Assembly: GCA_910576795.1 (NCBI GenBank)
Contig: CAJTIX010000002.1
Coordinates: forward strand, 1 to 64,000
Direction of reading: 5' to 3'
Source of the DNA: an uncultured Bacilli bacterium
GTDB lineage: Bacteria > Bacillota_I > Bacilli_A > RF39 > UBA660
DNA length: 64,000 bases
The notes beneath the pieces were generated by a model. The model did no database searches, was not told the DNA's origin, and saw only the letters and a list, made by a program, of their open reading frames with translations. Made by a program: the position numbers and the translations under genes. This document shows, in pieces, positions 23,638 through 32,670 of the stretch. Within the stretch, counting starts at the first letter, position 1. Each line of letters begins with the position of its first letter.

Positions 23638-23666
23638 TTGCACTTTCCTTTTTTTTTTGTTATAAT
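23638..23666 (+). promoter_or_regulatory. parC promoter
   Basis: TTGCAC (23638-23643), 17 bases, TATAAT (23661-23666). From the TTTCC run to the base after TATAAT the sequence is the same as upstream of parE. Confidence 0.8.
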
Positions 23667-23681
23667 GTGACTGGTGATAGT

Positions 23682-26186
23682 ATGCAAGAAGTACTAAAAA
23701 AAATATATGACTATTCCTTAGAAGAAGTGATGGAAACACGTTTTGCAGCTTATGCAAAAAGTATCATACAAGATCGTGCATTACCAGATGTTAGGGATGG
23801 GTTAAAACCTGTACAAAGAAGAATTTTATATTCGATGCATAAAGAAAAACATACCTATGATAAGCCAACCGTGAAATCGGCTCGTTGTGTTGGGGATATT
23901 ATGGGTAAATTCCATCCTCATGGAGATTCTTCTATCTATGAAGCCATGGTACGTATGAGTCAGTGGTGGAAACAAAATACCATCTATATTGATATGCAAG
24001 GAAACAATGGTTCTATGGATGGCGATGGTGCGGCTGCAATGCGTTATACCGAAGCAAGATTATCCAAAGTCAGTAATGAACTACTCAAGGATATTGATAA
24101 AGATACGGTCAATATGGCTTGGAACTTTGATGATACTCTACTAGAACCAACTGTTTTACCTGCTAAATTTCCAAATTTACTTGTCAATGGTGCCAATGGT
24201 ATTAGTGCTGGATATGCTACCAATATCCCTCCACATAATTTAGGTGAAATTATTGACGCAACTATCAAACGGATTGATAGTCCTAACTGTAGATTAGAAA
24301 CCATTCTGGAAATTGTGAAAGGTCCAGATTTTCCAACGGGCGGAATTGTGGAAGGAAAAAATGGAATCATAGATGCCTTTACTACAGGACGTGGGAAAGT
24401 AGTGGTTCGTTCCAAGGTTGAATTTATAAAAGAAAAGGGAAAAGAACAAATTCTCATTACCGAAATTCCTTTTGATGTGAATAAAGCATTATTATGCAAA
24501 AAAATGGATGAAATCAGGATTGAAAAAAAAGTAGAGGGAATTGCTGAAGTAAGAGATGAATCTGATGGAGAATGTCCAGTTCGAATTGTCATTGATTTGA
24601 AAAAAGATGCCGATAAAGAATTGGTCCTCAATTATTTATTCAAAAATAGTGATTTACAAATTTCTTATAACTATAATATGGTTGCGATTGTCAATGAACG
24701 ACCAATGACATTAGGCATTTTACCCATAATAGACGCTTATATCGCACATCAAAAGGATGTGATTACAAGAAGAACAAAATTTGATTTAGATCATGCTTTA
24801 AAAAGAATGCATATTGTAGAAGGATTGATTCGCTGCTTTTCTATATTAGATGAGGTCATTAAAACAATTCGTGCAAGTAAAAATAAAGCAGATGCCAAAG
24901 AAAATTTAGTAAAAAAATTTGCATTTTCAGAAGGACAAGCAACCGCTATTTTAGATTTACAATTATACCGTTTAACGAACCTAGATGTAACAGCTTTAGA
25001 AGAAGAACAAAAAAATCTTGCATTGATTATTCAAGGATTAGAATCTATTTTAGCTTCTGAAGAAAAATTAAAAGTAGTGATGAAAGAAGAATTACGTAAA
25101 GTAAAAAATGAATATGCAGTTCCAAGAAAAACAGAAATTAGAGATGAAATTACCGAAATTAAGATTGATACCACTAAAATGATCAATAAAGAAGATTGTA
25201 TGGTTGTAGTAACACATGAAGGATATGTGAAACGTGTTTCTTTAAGAAGTTATGATGAAAGTGTCGAAACCTTGGTAAAAGAAGGCGATTATGTAACTTT
25301 CAAGGCGAAAATGTCAACTATGGATACCATTTTATTATTTACTGATTTAGGAAACTATTTATATGTTCCTGTTCATGAACTACCCGATCTAAAATGGAAG
25401 GAACTTGGAAAACATATCAGTAATTTGATTGCCATTTCATCAGAAGAATCTGTAATTGCAAGTATACCTGTTTATAATTTTGAATCTGAAGAAATGATTA
25501 CCATATTTACGAAAGATGGTATGGTAAAACGTACGTTATTATCCGAATTTAAAGTACAAAGATATTCCAGACCATTAACAGCAATTAAATTAAAAGGACA
25601 GGATCAAGTTGTAACCGTAACAAAAGAAATGGAAGACAATATATTTATTACAACTACAAATGGATATGGATTATGGTATGAGACAAGTGAAGTACCAGTG
25701 ACTGGTGTCAAATCAAGTGGTGTAAAAGCAATTGGTCTTAAAAATGATACTGTAGTAGCTGGGCATCTTTTCAACTCAGATATGGAATATTTAACTGTGA
25801 TAACGGAAAAATCAACTGGAAAACGAATTAAATTAACTGAATTTGAGAAGACTTCCCGTGCCCGTAAAGGTGTTCAAATTATCAGAGAAGTGAAAACGAA
25901 TCCATATCATATCTTAAATAGTTTTATCATTGGATATAAAGAATCTCTTGTATTGAAAACAAAAGATGAATTTATTACATTGAAATTAACAGAACTTCCA
26001 ATTCAGGACAGGTATGCAACCGGAAGTGCTTTAACCAAACAAGAAATACTAGTTGCTTATCCAGAAGTAAAAGTAATGGATCAAGAACCGGTTCAAAAAG
26101 TAATTGAAAAAGAAAATATTTCTTTAGAAACAATTGATGATAAAATGATGACCATTGATGATTTTTTAAAGGATATGGAAAAGTAA
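23682..26186 (+). CDS. parC: DNA topoisomerase IV subunit A
   Basis: The 834-residue DNA-cleaving subunit partners ParE. The start of the cleavage domain is typical (FAAYAKSIIQDRALPDVRDGLKPVQRRILYSM, in blocks), with the QRDR region HPHGDSSIYEAM and the catalytic Tyr in AAAMRYTEARLS. The C-terminal beta-pinwheel holds repeats such as VVTHEGYVKRVSLRSY and TKDGMVKRT. The QRDR has Ser at the usual quinolone position (GDSSIYEAM), the sensitive form. ATG 23682 follows GGTGAT. GTG 23667 lies at the promoter and is rejected. Confidence 0.94.
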   Translation: MQEVLKKIYDYSLEEVMETRFAAYAKSIIQDRALPDVRDGLKPVQRRILYSMHKEKHTYDKPTVKSARCVGDIMGKFHPHGDSSIYEAMVRMSQWWKQNTIYIDMQGNNGSMDGDGAAAMRYTEARLSKVSNELLKDIDKDTVNMAWNFDDTLLEPTVLPAKFPNLLVNGANGISAGYATNIPPHNLGEIIDATIKRIDSPNCRLETILEIVKGPDFPTGGIVEGKNGIIDAFTTGRGKVVVRSKVEFIKEKGKEQILITEIPFDVNKALLCKKMDEIRIEKKVEGIAEVRDESDGECPVRIVIDLKKDADKELVLNYLFKNSDLQISYNYNMVAIVNERPMTLGILPIIDAYIAHQKDVITRRTKFDLDHALKRMHIVEGLIRCFSILDEVIKTIRASKNKADAKENLVKKFAFSEGQATAILDLQLYRLTNLDVTALEEEQKNLALIIQGLESILASEEKLKVVMKEELRKVKNEYAVPRKTEIRDEITEIKIDTTKMINKEDCMVVVTHEGYVKRVSLRSYDESVETLVKEGDYVTFKAKMSTMDTILLFTDLGNYLYVPVHELPDLKWKELGKHISNLIAISSEESVIASIPVYNFESEEMITIFTKDGMVKRTLLSEFKVQRYSRPLTAIKLKGQDQVVTVTKEMEDNIFITTTNGYGLWYETSEVPVTGVKSSGVKAIGLKNDTVVAGHLFNSDMEYLTVITEKSTGKRIKLTEFEKTSRARKGVQIIREVKTNPYHILNSFIIGYKESLVLKTKDEFITLKLTELPIQDRYATGSALTKQEILVAYPEVKVMDQEPVQKVIEKENISLETIDDKMMTIDDFLKDMEK

Positions 26187-26255
26187 TTATAATCGGCAAT
26201 AATAGTTGTAAGAATACATATTATTTAGTAAAATAGAAATAGAGAGGAAGATATT

Positions 26256-26474
26256 ATGGCATTATTTTTAGATATATTAAAGGTAGTTGTTGGTTTTATT
26301 GCAGGTGCGGTTGCAGGATTCTTCATTGCCCGCAATTATATGAAAAAGTATATGAAGAAAAATCCGCCAATCAATGAACAAATGATTAAGGCTATGATGA
26401 CACAGATGGGTAGAACGCCTAGTCAAAAACAAGTCAATCAAATGATGAAATCAATGAATAAATATATGGATTAA
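26256..26474 (+). CDS. yneF: YneF family (UPF0154) small membrane protein
   Basis: The 72-residue protein has an N-terminal membrane helix (about 5-27) and the family block KNPPINEQMIKAMMTQMGRTPSQKQVNQMM, here given in parts: PPINEQMIKAMM and GRTPSQKQ. Function unknown. AGAGGAAG precedes the start. Confidence 0.9.
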   Translation: MALFLDILKVVVGFIAGAVAGFFIARNYMKKYMKKNPPINEQMIKAMMTQMGRTPSQKQVNQMMKSMNKYMD

Positions 26475-26493
26475 GAGGGGAACCTCTTTTTTT
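26473..26493 (+). terminator. Terminator of yneF
   Basis: The stem AAGAGG / CCTCTT with loop GGAA and a run of T starts at the stop codon. Confidence 0.85.
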
Positions 26494-26514
26494 CATAAAA
26501 AAGAACCATACCCA

Positions 26515-27216
26515 TTAGAAGGTATGATTTTTGTTTTTGATGAATTCTCGTAACATTTTTGTTAAGGCACGTTTTTCAATACGGGATACATAACTTCTAG
26601 AAATGCCCATTTCTTCTGCAATCTCTTTTTGAGTAACTTCTTTGGTATTATTTAACCCATATCTTCTGGTAATAATTTCTTTTTCTCTATCATTTAAAAC
26701 ATTAAAATATTCTTTTAATAAACCAATATTATTTTGATTATGGATATCAAGTGCAAAATCGGGTTTGGGTGTTTTTAAAATATCTAAAAACGATATTTCA
26801 TTTCCATCTTTATCAAATCCAACAGGTTCATTTAAACTGATATTTTTACTATTCTTTTTATCACTTCTAAAATACATCAAAATTTCATTTTCAATACATC
26901 TTGCACAATAAGTTGTAATACGTGTACCATGTTTATAAGAGAAACTATCGACTCCCTTAATTAAACCAATGGTTCCAATACTAATCAAATCATCCGCATC
27001 TTCTTTTCTATGTTCGTATTTTTTAACAATATGGGCAACCAATCTCAAATTGTGTTCAATCAGTAGATTTCTAGCATTTTTGTCACCTGCCTGAGCAAGC
27101 TCCACATATTTTTCTTCTTCTTCTTTGGATAATGGATCTGGAAAAATTTGATTGGAATAAGCGGCCGTAAAAATAGTCAAATCCTTAAATAAATATCGGA
27201 TTAACCGTAAAAACAT
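26515..27216 (-). CDS. sigK: Late mother-cell sigma factor, pro-sigma-K, as one uninterrupted gene
   Basis: The protein has about 233 residues and matches sigma-K in region 2 (LIEHNLRLVAHIVKKYE, DLISIGTIGLIKGVDSF, TYCARCIENEILMYFR) and region 4 (LNDREKEIITRRYGL, SRSYVSRIEKRAL). Before PDPLSKEEE there is a hydrophobic leader of about 20 residues (MFLRLIRYLFKDLTIFTAAY) like the inhibitory pro-sequence removed by SpoIVFB. No skin-type element splits the gene. Start ATG 27216 has AGAGG 11 bases upstream. The GTG at 27225 is too close to it. Confidence 0.92.
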   Translation of the reverse strand: MFLRLIRYLFKDLTIFTAAYSNQIFPDPLSKEEEEKYVELAQAGDKNARNLLIEHNLRLVAHIVKKYEHRKEDADDLISIGTIGLIKGVDSFSYKHGTRITTYCARCIENEILMYFRSDKKNSKNISLNEPVGFDKDGNEISFLDILKTPKPDFALDIHNQNNIGLLKEYFNVLNDREKEIITRRYGLNNTKEVTQKEIAEEMGISRSYVSRIEKRALTKMLREFIKNKNHTF

Positions 27217-27236
27217 ATAACTCACATCCTCTCTAT

Positions 27237-27266
27237 AATATAAGTGATTTCATCTTAAAATATGCC
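27237..27266 (-). promoter_or_regulatory. Possible sigma-E-type promoter of sigK
   Basis: On the - strand GGCATATT (27266-27259), 14 bases, CTTATATT (27244-27237), about 20 bases before the start. The -10 departs from CATA by one base. B. subtilis sigK is under sigma-E with SpoIIID, so a site here is expected. Confidence 0.35.
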
Positions 27267-27314
27267 AAATTGAATTCCATAATGTGTGTATTGCATTCGC
27301 AATACAATCTATAC

Positions 27315-27343
27315 TTGAAAAAGAACATAAAATAAAGTAAAAT
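27315..27343 (+). promoter_or_regulatory. Promoter of gltX
   Basis: TTGAAA (27315-27320), 17 bases, TAAAAT (27338-27343). A 7-bp hairpin (GTATTGC / GCAATAC, 27288-27305) between the divergent sigK and gltX genes has no T-run and may be a protein site. Confidence 0.6.
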
Positions 27344-27376
27344 AGGATTATTGAAAGAAAAAGGAGCATGAGTAAA

Positions 27377-29032
27377 ATGACCAATCAAGATTTAGCTAAC
27401 TTAATTTTTCCGAATATTACCAAAACCATAGAAGATTATGAAAAAGAATATCCAGCAAGAAATCTGAGTGATGGAGCAATGGTAACCAGGTTTGCGCCTT
27501 CTCCAACAGGTTTTGTTCATATTGGTAATTTCCAATCTGCTTTAATCGATTTTATAATGGCAAAAAAATCAGGTGGTGTTTTTTATTTAAGAAACGAAGA
27601 TACTGACAAAAGTAGAGAAGTCGAAAAAGCTGTTGAAATCATTATGGAAGTATTACGTTATTATGGAATGGAACCAGATGAATATGAATATGAAGACAAA
27701 ATTGTAGGAAAATATGGTCCTTATATTCAAAGTGAACGTAAAGAAATTTATCATGCAGGAATTAAACATTTGATTGAAATTGGAAGAGCTTACCCATGCT
27801 TTTGTGAAAAAGAACATTTGGATCAAATGCGTGAAAACCAAGAAAAAAACAAAATGCGTACAGGCTATTATGGCAAATATGCATCTTGTCGTAACTTGCC
27901 TGTAGAAGAAGCAATCGCAAAAATTGAAGCAGGGGAACCTTATGTCATTCGTTTCCGTTCCAATGGAAATTTTGATGATCGTTTTTGGTTTGATGATTTG
28001 GTAAGAGGAAAATTATACTTAAATCAAAATGACCAAGATATTGTCATTATGAAATCAGATAATTTGCTTCCAACTTATCATTTTGCCCATATTATCGATG
28101 ACCATTTTATGCATACAACACATGTCGTAAGAGGAGAAGAATGGCTTCCTTCCGTTGCGGTGCATATTGAATTATTTGAAGCAATGGGATGGACTCCACC
28201 TAAATATATCCATACCCCTTTAATTTTAAAACAAGATGGTGAAATCAAACGAAAAATCAGCAAACGAAAAGATCCAGAAGCTTTGATGAGTTATTACATG
28301 GAAAAAGGATATCCAATTGAAGCTGTGATTGAAGCATTGATGACAATTATCAATTCCAATTATGAAGAATGGCATACTGCCAATCCAGATCAGAACTTTT
28401 TAGACTTCGATTTTCAACCTAAAAAAATGTCTTCATCAGGCGGGGCTTTATTTGATTTAGAAAAATTAAACAATATTTCTAAAAACATCATTTCCAAAAT
28501 GGATAAAGAAACACTATACCAAAAAGCATATGAATGGTCTAAAATCTATTCAGAAGAACTCAAAAATATCATTGAAAAAGATCCAGAGTATTTTAAACAA
28601 ATTATCAATATTGAGCGTGTTCAAAAAAAGCCAAGAAAAGACTTTGAAACTTATCAATCCATTCCAAATGAAATTTGGTATATGTATGATGAATTATTTG
28701 AATGTGAACATCCATATGATTTCCAGAAGATTACAGACAAAGACGAAATTGCAACAATATTGAAAACTTATATAGAAGAATACTATGATGACCAAGATGA
28801 TAAAGATACATGGTTCCAGAAAATCAAAGAACTTACTACAAAATTAGGGTATTGTTCCGATATGAAAGCATATAAAGAAAATCCGGATGCTTATAAAGGC
28901 AGTGTCGCAGATATTAGTACTGTCATTCGCGTTGCTTTAACAACCCGTTCTATGACACCTGATTTATATGAACTATTAAGATTACTTGGTAAAGAAAGAA
29001 TTCAAAAAAGATTTCAAAAATTTTATAATTAA
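27377..29032 (+). CDS. gltX: Glutamyl-tRNA synthetase, long form
   Basis: The class I synthetase has the HIGH-like motif in FAPSPTGFVHIGN (about residue 45) and the KMSKS-like motif KRKISKRKDPEAL (about 305). It has a PCFCEKE segment of the catalytic insert and a C-terminal anticodon-binding region ending LLRLLGKERIQKRFQKF. At about 551 residues it is longer than the usual 480-490. Some 40 extra residues precede the catalytic core, and the rest lies in the C-terminal half. The first ATG (27368) lies one base from the ribosome site AAAGGAG, so ATG 27377 is preferred. Confidence 0.92.
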   Translation: MTNQDLANLIFPNITKTIEDYEKEYPARNLSDGAMVTRFAPSPTGFVHIGNFQSALIDFIMAKKSGGVFYLRNEDTDKSREVEKAVEIIMEVLRYYGMEPDEYEYEDKIVGKYGPYIQSERKEIYHAGIKHLIEIGRAYPCFCEKEHLDQMRENQEKNKMRTGYYGKYASCRNLPVEEAIAKIEAGEPYVIRFRSNGNFDDRFWFDDLVRGKLYLNQNDQDIVIMKSDNLLPTYHFAHIIDDHFMHTTHVVRGEEWLPSVAVHIELFEAMGWTPPKYIHTPLILKQDGEIKRKISKRKDPEALMSYYMEKGYPIEAVIEALMTIINSNYEEWHTANPDQNFLDFDFQPKKMSSSGGALFDLEKLNNISKNIISKMDKETLYQKAYEWSKIYSEELKNIIEKDPEYFKQIINIERVQKKPRKDFETYQSIPNEIWYMYDELFECEHPYDFQKITDKDEIATILKTYIEEYYDDQDDKDTWFQKIKELTTKLGYCSDMKAYKENPDAYKGSVADISTVIRVALTTRSMTPDLYELLRLLGKERIQKRFQKFYN

Positions 29033-29053
29033 GTCTACATCAGTAGGCTTTTT
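29031..29053 (+). terminator. Terminator of gltX
   Basis: The stem AAGTCTAC / GTAGGCTT with a 4-base loop and a T-run begins within the stop codon. Confidence 0.82.
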
Positions 29054-29060
29054 ATTTTAA

Positions 29061-29089
29061 TTGCAACCAAAAGTAGAATGTGTTACACT
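29061..29089 (+). promoter_or_regulatory. Promoter of the small gene at 29112
   Basis: TTGCAA (29061-29066), 17 bases, TACACT (29084-29089). Confidence 0.6.
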
Positions 29090-29111
29090 AAATGCGTAGG
29101 AAGGTGTAAAT

Positions 29112-29375
29112 ATGATTAGGAGTGCAAAGGAAAACAATTTTCCATATACGATGAGTACTGTATGCTACTTCGAGGTGGATCAAAAAGGAATTGTAAACCG
29201 AATTTCTCATAAAAATAAAAGTGACAGAAATGGCGTATTAGAAGCGATCAAAAGGGCAGAATCCAAAGAAACAAAATTATATGCAGTATGGCCAGGGAGC
29301 TGGAGTAGTGGCCTATTTCTAATAGATGATTTAGATGAAATGGCAGAACAGTTTGGACTTTACAGTGTAGTTTAG
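29112..29375 (+). CDS. Small soluble protein of unknown function
   Basis: The 87-residue protein follows AGGAAGGTGTAA. It has no membrane helix and no Cys pattern beyond a single Cys. Visible features are a basic middle (RISHKNKSDRNG) and an aromatic segment YAVWPGSWSSGLFLIDD. I do not recognise the family. Its own promoter and the terminator at 29461 support a one-gene unit. Confidence 0.6.
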   Translation: MIRSAKENNFPYTMSTVCYFEVDQKGIVNRISHKNKSDRNGVLEAIKRAESKETKLYAVWPGSWSSGLFLIDDLDEMAEQFGLYSVV

Positions 29376-29460
29376 AATAGTAATTTATCTTACCCGTACA
29401 ATTTTAAACCTTGTTCATAACATAGTTTGATTTATAAAACTTGGAGGATGTAGGTATTCA

Positions 29461-29488
29461 AAAAAAACCGTTTTTTATGGACGGCTTT
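29461..29488. terminator. Terminator between converging genes
   Basis: The core stem CCGT / ACGG is extended by A-rich and T-rich flanks (AAAAAA ... TTTTTT), so it can stop transcription from either side: the gene at 29112 and the leftward gene at 29518. Confidence 0.65.
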
Positions 29489-29517
29489 TTTGAAATATGA
29501 ATGTGAATATTCATGTT

Positions 29518-30339
29518 TTATATATCTTTTTTTAGTTTTTCAAGTTCACCTATCGATAGTTTGGTCGCTTCTGCAATTGTTTCCAAATCAATTCCTCTTT
29601 GAATAAGAGATGTCGCAATTTCTATTTGTGTCGTCTCCCTACCCTCCAATTTCGCACTTAAAATCATAGTGTTAACTATTTTTTGTTGGACCTTTTCAGC
29701 ATCATATAGTCCAATGATTTTTTCATCACTGCTAATTTTTTCTAATTCATCAATTGCGTCATCCATAATCGGGTCACCTCTTAAAAAATTAATGTCCTCT
29801 GTCACAAATAATAAGCATAATTTTTCTATTTCTGTTAAATCCTCTTTATTATAACATCGCTTTTTTAAATAGGACAAGTCTAAATGATAGCTTTCTAGAT
29901 TTTCTGTTTCCAATTCGCCAATTTCGACTTCTTTCATCATGAATTTATAAACAAATTGATTGCCATTAAATCTACGAAAATGATCTATATTGATTTGGAT
30001 GACCTTTTGAATACTCAAATAACTATCTCCACGATCAAATTGTTCACCTTGTAGTTTATTAAAATATCCAGTATTTTTATTTTGTAATCCCTTGTAATTT
30101 TGTCCATTCATTTCGATATTCAAAATATTTCCTTTTACTTTGACAATAATATCAGTTTTATAAATTTTATCCTTTTTATTAGACGTTTTCAGTTCATTGC
30201 TTTCGTAAATGGCTTGCTTTAATTGATCCTCATCGATTCCTGTAATCAAATGAATAAGTCTCGCCTTATAATTATTTGTAGCTTCACTCATCATGAAACT
30301 TTTAAATACTACATCTGAAGTGAGTTCTAATGTTTTCAT
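29518..30339 (-). CDS. PD-(D/E)XK nuclease-family transposase (Rpn-like)
   Basis: The protein has about 273 residues from ATG 30339 (MKTLELTSDVVFKSFM). The nuclease core shows KTDIIVKVKGNILNIEMN, the Asp...Glu-x-(Asn) arrangement of the PD-(D/E)XK fold, followed by YFNKLQGEQFDRGDSYLSIQKVIQINI. The tail has the family's glycine helix and helical domain, as in the fragment at 1-231. Such genes are multi-copy in gut Bacillota. No terminal repeats are seen around this copy. Confidence 0.8.
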   Translation of the reverse strand: MKTLELTSDVVFKSFMMSEATNNYKARLIHLITGIDEDQLKQAIYESNELKTSNKKDKIYKTDIIVKVKGNILNIEMNGQNYKGLQNKNTGYFNKLQGEQFDRGDSYLSIQKVIQINIDHFRRFNGNQFVYKFMMKEVEIGELETENLESYHLDLSYLKKRCYNKEDLTEIEKLCLLFVTEDINFLRGDPIMDDAIDELEKISSDEKIIGLYDAEKVQQKIVNTMILSAKLEGRETTQIEIATSLIQRGIDLETIAEATKLSIGELEKLKKDI

Positions 30340-30547
30340 TTGCCCAGCCTCGCTTTCTAGGGACACCTTACCATAGAAAAAGAAAAAAGGCGAATGCTTA
30401 AATTTCTTAATTTGTAATATTATTCTTCTATTTTTATAAAATTTGATATGCAGATATGATAAACCATTTCTTAGCAATGTCCCAGATCAATAAATTTTGT
30501 AGTTTGAATAATTTATGATATACTGAAAAAAATAAAGGAGCATATTT

Positions 30548-31483
30548 ATGAATGTAATTGAAGTCAAAAATCTTACAAAGACTTATAAACAACTGAAAGC
30601 CGTAGATCACCTATCCCTAGAAGTACATGAAGGTGAAATTTTGGGCTTATTAGGTCCCAATGGAAGTGGCAAAACAACTACCATCAATTGTATTTTATCC
30701 CTACTCAAATATGATGAAGGAAGTATTTCTATCTTTGGAGAAGAAATGCAACCAAATGCTTATCATATCAAAAGAAAAATTGGTGTTGTTTTCCAAGAAC
30801 TTGCTTTTTTTGAAGAGTTAACTGTATATGATAATATTGATTATTTTTGTGGTCTATATATTAAAGATAAAAATATACGAAAAACATATATCGAAGATGC
30901 CATTCATTTGGTAGGACTAGAAGAATTTCGAAAGTTTTATCCCAAACAATTATCTGGTGGTTTAAAAAGGAGACTGAATATTGCTTGTGGAATCGCCCAT
31001 AAACCCAAACTCATTTTTTTAGACGAACCAACAGTTGCGGTGGATCCCCAAAGTAGAAATAATATTTTAACTGGTATTGAAACTTTAAGAAAAGAGGGAG
31101 CTACCATTATTTATACAACCCATTACATGGAAGAAGTGGAAATACTATGTGACCGTATTTTAATTTTAGATAAAGGATGTATTATCGCAAGTGGAACCAA
31201 AGAGGAACTAAAGTCGTTAGCCCATATTGAAGAAAAGGTGACAATAGAAGATGTCGCATTAGAGGATCCTCAAATCAAACAAATTCGCAAACTCGAAAAC
31301 GTAGAGGAAGCTACTTATCAAAACCATAGTTTATGCATTACTTATAAGCAAGGAAAAAATAATTTGATTGCACTGATTGATTATATGAAAGAAGAGGGAA
31401 TTCATTATAGTAAAATTTATTCAGAAAGACCAACATTAAATGATGTGTTTCTAGAATTGACTGGAAAGGAATTAAGAGATTAA
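30548..31483 (+). CDS. ABC-2 type exporter, ATP-binding subunit
   Basis: The 311-residue protein has Walker A GPNGSGKTT, signature LSGGLKRRL, Walker B LIFLDEPTVAVDP and switch His TTHYMEE, plus a C-terminal extension of about 90 residues common in drug or antibiotic exporters (CcmA-type). The promoter TTGTAG-16 bases-TATACT with extended TGA lies at about 30500-30530. The next gene starts on its stop codon (TAATG), forming a three-gene operon. The substrate is unknown. Confidence 0.9.
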   Translation: MNVIEVKNLTKTYKQLKAVDHLSLEVHEGEILGLLGPNGSGKTTTINCILSLLKYDEGSISIFGEEMQPNAYHIKRKIGVVFQELAFFEELTVYDNIDYFCGLYIKDKNIRKTYIEDAIHLVGLEEFRKFYPKQLSGGLKRRLNIACGIAHKPKLIFLDEPTVAVDPQSRNNILTGIETLRKEGATIIYTTHYMEEVEILCDRILILDKGCIIASGTKEELKSLAHIEEKVTIEDVALEDPQIKQIRKLENVEEATYQNHSLCITYKQGKNNLIALIDYMKEEGIHYSKIYSERPTLNDVFLELTGKELRD

Positions 31484-32670
31484 TGTTACACAATTTTAAG
31501 TATACTTTTATTACTCTCTTTAAAAATAAAGCTCTCATATTTTGGACATTTGCTTTTCCAATTTTGCTAGGAACCTTTTTTCAAATGGCATTTCAAGATA
31601 TTGAAAATAGTGAAAAACTTCATAAGATGGAAATTGCCATTGTGGAAAATGAACGTTACCAAAATAGCCCAATTTGGAAAGAAACATTCGCTAGTCTCAG
31701 TAATGAAAATAATCCCAATCCATTATTTGATATCTTTTTCGTCAAAGAAGAAAATGAAGCTACAGAGTTACTCAAAAAAGATGAAGTTGTGGGATATCTA
31801 AAATTAGAAGATACACCAAAAATTGTTGTACAGAAAAGTGGAATATATCAAACAATTTTCAAATCTGTAGTAGAGGAAATTCAAGAACAAGAAATATTAT
31901 ATAATGCATGGGTTCAAAAAAATTTAGAGGATCATTTTTCTGGCAATTCACAAACACCAATAGACGCTACATGGTATCAGAATCTTTATCAAGAAATGAT
32001 CGAACAGTTAAATACAGAAACGAAGGTTCAAGATATTACACGTTCTCATTTAAGTTATACCATGATTGAATTTTATACATTAATTGCCATGGCAGCTCTT
32101 TATGGGGGTATTTTGGGAATGACTGCAATCAATCAGGTACTAGCCAATATGAGTGAAAAAGGAAAAAGAATGGCAATGAGTCCGATTTCCAAAGGTAAAC
32201 TAGTATTCAGTAGTGTAATGGCTAGCTATTTTGTGCAACTGATTGGAATTACGTTACTATTTTTCTATACCATTTTTGTTTTGAAAGTGGATTATGGAAA
32301 TCATTTATTTCAAGTTGTTTTGCTTGCTCTTGTGGGTAGTTTTGCGGGTCTTTCCCTTGGTGTTGCGACTGCGAGTATTTTAAAGGTAAGTGAAAATACC
32401 AAAATAGGTGTTATACTTGCCATAACAATGCTAGGTTGTTTTTTATCCGGAATGATGGGAATTACCATGAAATACATCATTGATAAAAATATTCCTATGA
32501 TCAACAAAATCAATCCTGCTAGTATGATTACGGATGGGTTTTATGCATTATATTACTATGATACGTTTGACCGTTTTTACAATAATATTGTCAGTTTACT
32601 TTTATTTTCCTTTTTAATGCTTGCATTATCTATTATCTATTTAAGGAGGCAAAAGTATGACAGTATTTAA
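31483..32670 (+). CDS. ABC-2 type permease, subunit 1
   Basis: The 395-residue permease has an N-terminal membrane helix (about 17-35), a large outer domain (about 40-190) and five to six C-terminal helices, with the ABC-2 pattern ALYGGILGMTAINQVLANMSEKGKRMAMSP split over two turns. It overlaps the ATPase start/stop by one base and the next permease by 14 bases. Confidence 0.85.
   Translation: MLHNFKYTFITLFKNKALIFWTFAFPILLGTFFQMAFQDIENSEKLHKMEIAIVENERYQNSPIWKETFASLSNENNPNPLFDIFFVKEENEATELLKKDEVVGYLKLEDTPKIVVQKSGIYQTIFKSVVEEIQEQEILYNAWVQKNLEDHFSGNSQTPIDATWYQNLYQEMIEQLNTETKVQDITRSHLSYTMIEFYTLIAMAALYGGILGMTAINQVLANMSEKGKRMAMSPISKGKLVFSSVMASYFVQLIGITLLFFYTIFVLKVDYGNHLFQVVLLALVGSFAGLSLGVATASILKVSENTKIGVILAITMLGCFLSGMMGITMKYIIDKNIPMINKINPASMITDGFYALYYYDTFDRFYNNIVSLLLFSFLMLALSIIYLRRQKYDSI

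Noticed and set aside
29376..29460. Third copy of the structured RNA (CATAACATAGTTTGA)
   Set aside because: Only a short stretch resembles the conserved part. The 12-bp helix, the G-run and a promoter are missing.
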